From NCBI GenBank assembly GCA_951799445.1, contig OX637289.1, positions 28,148,245 through 28,212,244 of the forward strand: a stretch of 64,000 nucleotides of DNA, written 5' to 3'. Shown piece after piece: positions 61,943-64,000 of the stretch (positions within the stretch are counted from its first letter, which is position 1; each line of letters begins with the position of its first letter). The position numbers were made by a program, and so were the translations under genes. The notes beneath the pieces are model-generated. The model searched no databases. It was not told where the DNA came from and saw only the letters and a list, made by a program, of their open reading frames with translations. Source of the stretch: Pseudisothecium myosuroides (taxonomy: Eukaryota; Streptophyta; Bryopsida; Hypnales; Lembophyllaceae).

Positions 61943-62189
61943 TATATTGTACTATTTTGAAATTTTTGACTTTTTGTACACAATTTATATTTGATATGAA
62001 TTTTCTTTCATTTTTTCTTCGAAAATTTATGATAATTTGAAATTTTCACAAAAAAATTTAAAAGCAAATATAAGACATTTGATCTCGTCTTTGAAAAATA
62101 AAACCAAAAAAATTTCACTCATAAAAGAGAAGAAATGGAGGATACAGAGTGTGGGTCTTTCAAATTTGACTACACAATCATAGGCTTTG

Positions 62190-62820
62190 TTGTTAATCCA
62201 TAAACGGCGCCGCCACCATTTTATAGTTGATAAATGACAAAGAATTCTTTTGTGTAGGTTAGAAGTGCAACTATTCATCCTCGAAATTTTGTATGAAAAG
62301 AGAAGGTCTTGTATAGTAGTTTGACTTCCAATGAATGCTTTTGGCTTTTTTTCAAACCAACTATTTACATAATGCCAAAAGGGATGTTTTCCATAGTCAC
62401 TAGTCCATCCTTTAACCCATAAACGATGCAACAGATGTTTTAAGTCCGATGAATGATAGAGATTCCTTTTGTAGAGGACAAAAATGCAACTATTCATCCT
62501 CAAAATTTTGTTGTGAAAAGGGGAGGTCTTCTACACTAGTTTTACTTCCAATGACTGTTTTTGCTTTTTTTTTAAGGCATTGAGTCTCACGGTATCCAAA
62601 GGGATGATTTCCACAGTCACCATCCCATCCTTTGGGAGTTAACCCTTAAAGGACGAAGGGGTGACCCTTGAAATCATCCTTTTGCATTACCGTGTGAATC
62701 ATTGGCTTAAAAAATTGCAAAACCACTCATTGGAAGTCGAACTACTCTAGAAAATCTTCACTTTTCACAACAAATTCCGAGGATGAATAGTTGCACTTCT
62801 GTCCTACACAGTTGATTTTC
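62190..62820. repeat. Tandem and inverted repeat cluster upstream of PDS
   Basis: A unit containing GCAACTATTCATCCTC and GACTTCCAATGA occurs directly twice (about 62241-62352 and 62461-62572, 220-bp period) and once inverted (about 62704-62818). The second and third copies form a hairpin of about 360 bp, centred near 62640 on GGGAGTTAACCC. It ends about 300 bases before the PDS start codon. Confidence 0.8.
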
Positions 62821-63113
62821 TGCCATCCATCGGCCACAGAACGGCCTCCTCGTCGTTTAACTTAAGGGTTAAGCCAATGGAGCAAAAGATGGTCTCTCAC
62901 TTGTCCCCCCGGTCAGTGTGAAAGGGGTCATTTCACACTCCCTCCAAGCAGTGCGGCAGCAAACCAGGCACGATGCTCCTAACTCCCTCATCCAAGCCAA
63001 CCAATTGTGTTCCGCCACGTCGTCTTCAGCCAACTTCGTGAGGCTCCGTCTGCTTCAGCTGATGTGCGCACGGCCATCATCTCTTTCATTTGCAGACTCC
63101 CCCCATTCCAGCG

Positions 63114-63843
<730 letters not shown>

Positions 63844-64000
63844 TGATGCACACTTCCCTGTTCACTTCCATCTTGGTCTTATGCGAGTATCTGATAACAA
63901 AAATAATAAGTAACTCTTTAACCCCTAAATGATGGACCTATAACCACTGATTTCAGGCCTCAGTGCCTATCACTCAATTTGCTGCCATTTTGCAACTAGA

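Larger units (their letters stand above)
51471..63113. other. Long intergenic region, repeat-rich
   Basis: Between the two-pore channel and phytoene desaturase genes. The first kilobase is the likely channel promoter. The rest is AT-rich and carries the MITEs and tandem repeats listed separately. One GC-richer patch at 52720-53160 has an unrecognised ORF. No other coding sequence was identified. Confidence 0.6.

Noticed and set aside
62027..62503. 158-codon minus-strand ORF
   Set aside because: It spans two direct repeat units and its protein repeats itself accordingly; best seen as a repeat artefact.

Overview
This is nuclear DNA of a land plant. The genes carry many phase-consistent GT-AG introns, several products are plastid or organelle proteins (a biotin-attachment-domain-like protein, phytoene desaturase, a Kdo transferase, the Cu chaperone for SOD), and AT-rich intergenic DNA is full of LTR elements and MITEs. 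Inference only: the two-pore channel lacks several seed-plant TPC1 hallmarks and the kinesin is divergent, which would suit a non-seed plant (bryophyte, lycophyte or fern). The species cannot be named from the sequence.

Layout. 1-2.8 kb: a BADC gene on the minus strand, 3' end cut by the window edge. 3.7-11.1 kb: a complete but disabled Ty3/gypsy element with both LTRs, an RNase H domain placed upstream of gag, and a 237-bp MITE inside its integrase. 12.0-14.1 kb: a subtilase pseudogene. 15.2-17.7 kb: a five-exon GDSL esterase/lipase gene. 17.9-23.1 kb: a twelve-exon Kdo transferase gene, convergent with the GDSL gene. 24.5-30.4 kb: a divergent kinesin gene, 5' end not resolved. 34.0-39.3 kb: a CCS gene whose large last intron holds an antisense, intact gag ORF. 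39.3-45.3 kb: AT-rich repeats, including a 636-bp hairpin. 45.3-51.5 kb: a twelve-exon two-pore channel gene on the minus strand. 51.5-63.1 kb: a long repeat-rich stretch with at least five MITE-like elements and a repeat cluster next to the last gene. 63.1 kb to the end: the first three exons of phytoene desaturase.

The host genes do not form a pathway. They are independent housekeeping genes: BADC tunes plastid acetyl-CoA carboxylase, KDTA adds Kdo to a lipid A-like acceptor, CCS loads copper into Cu/Zn-SOD, TPC is a vacuolar cation channel, and PDS is a carotenoid desaturase. All exon models were built by hand from splice signals, reading phase and remembered family sequences. Each listed model stays in frame across every junction.
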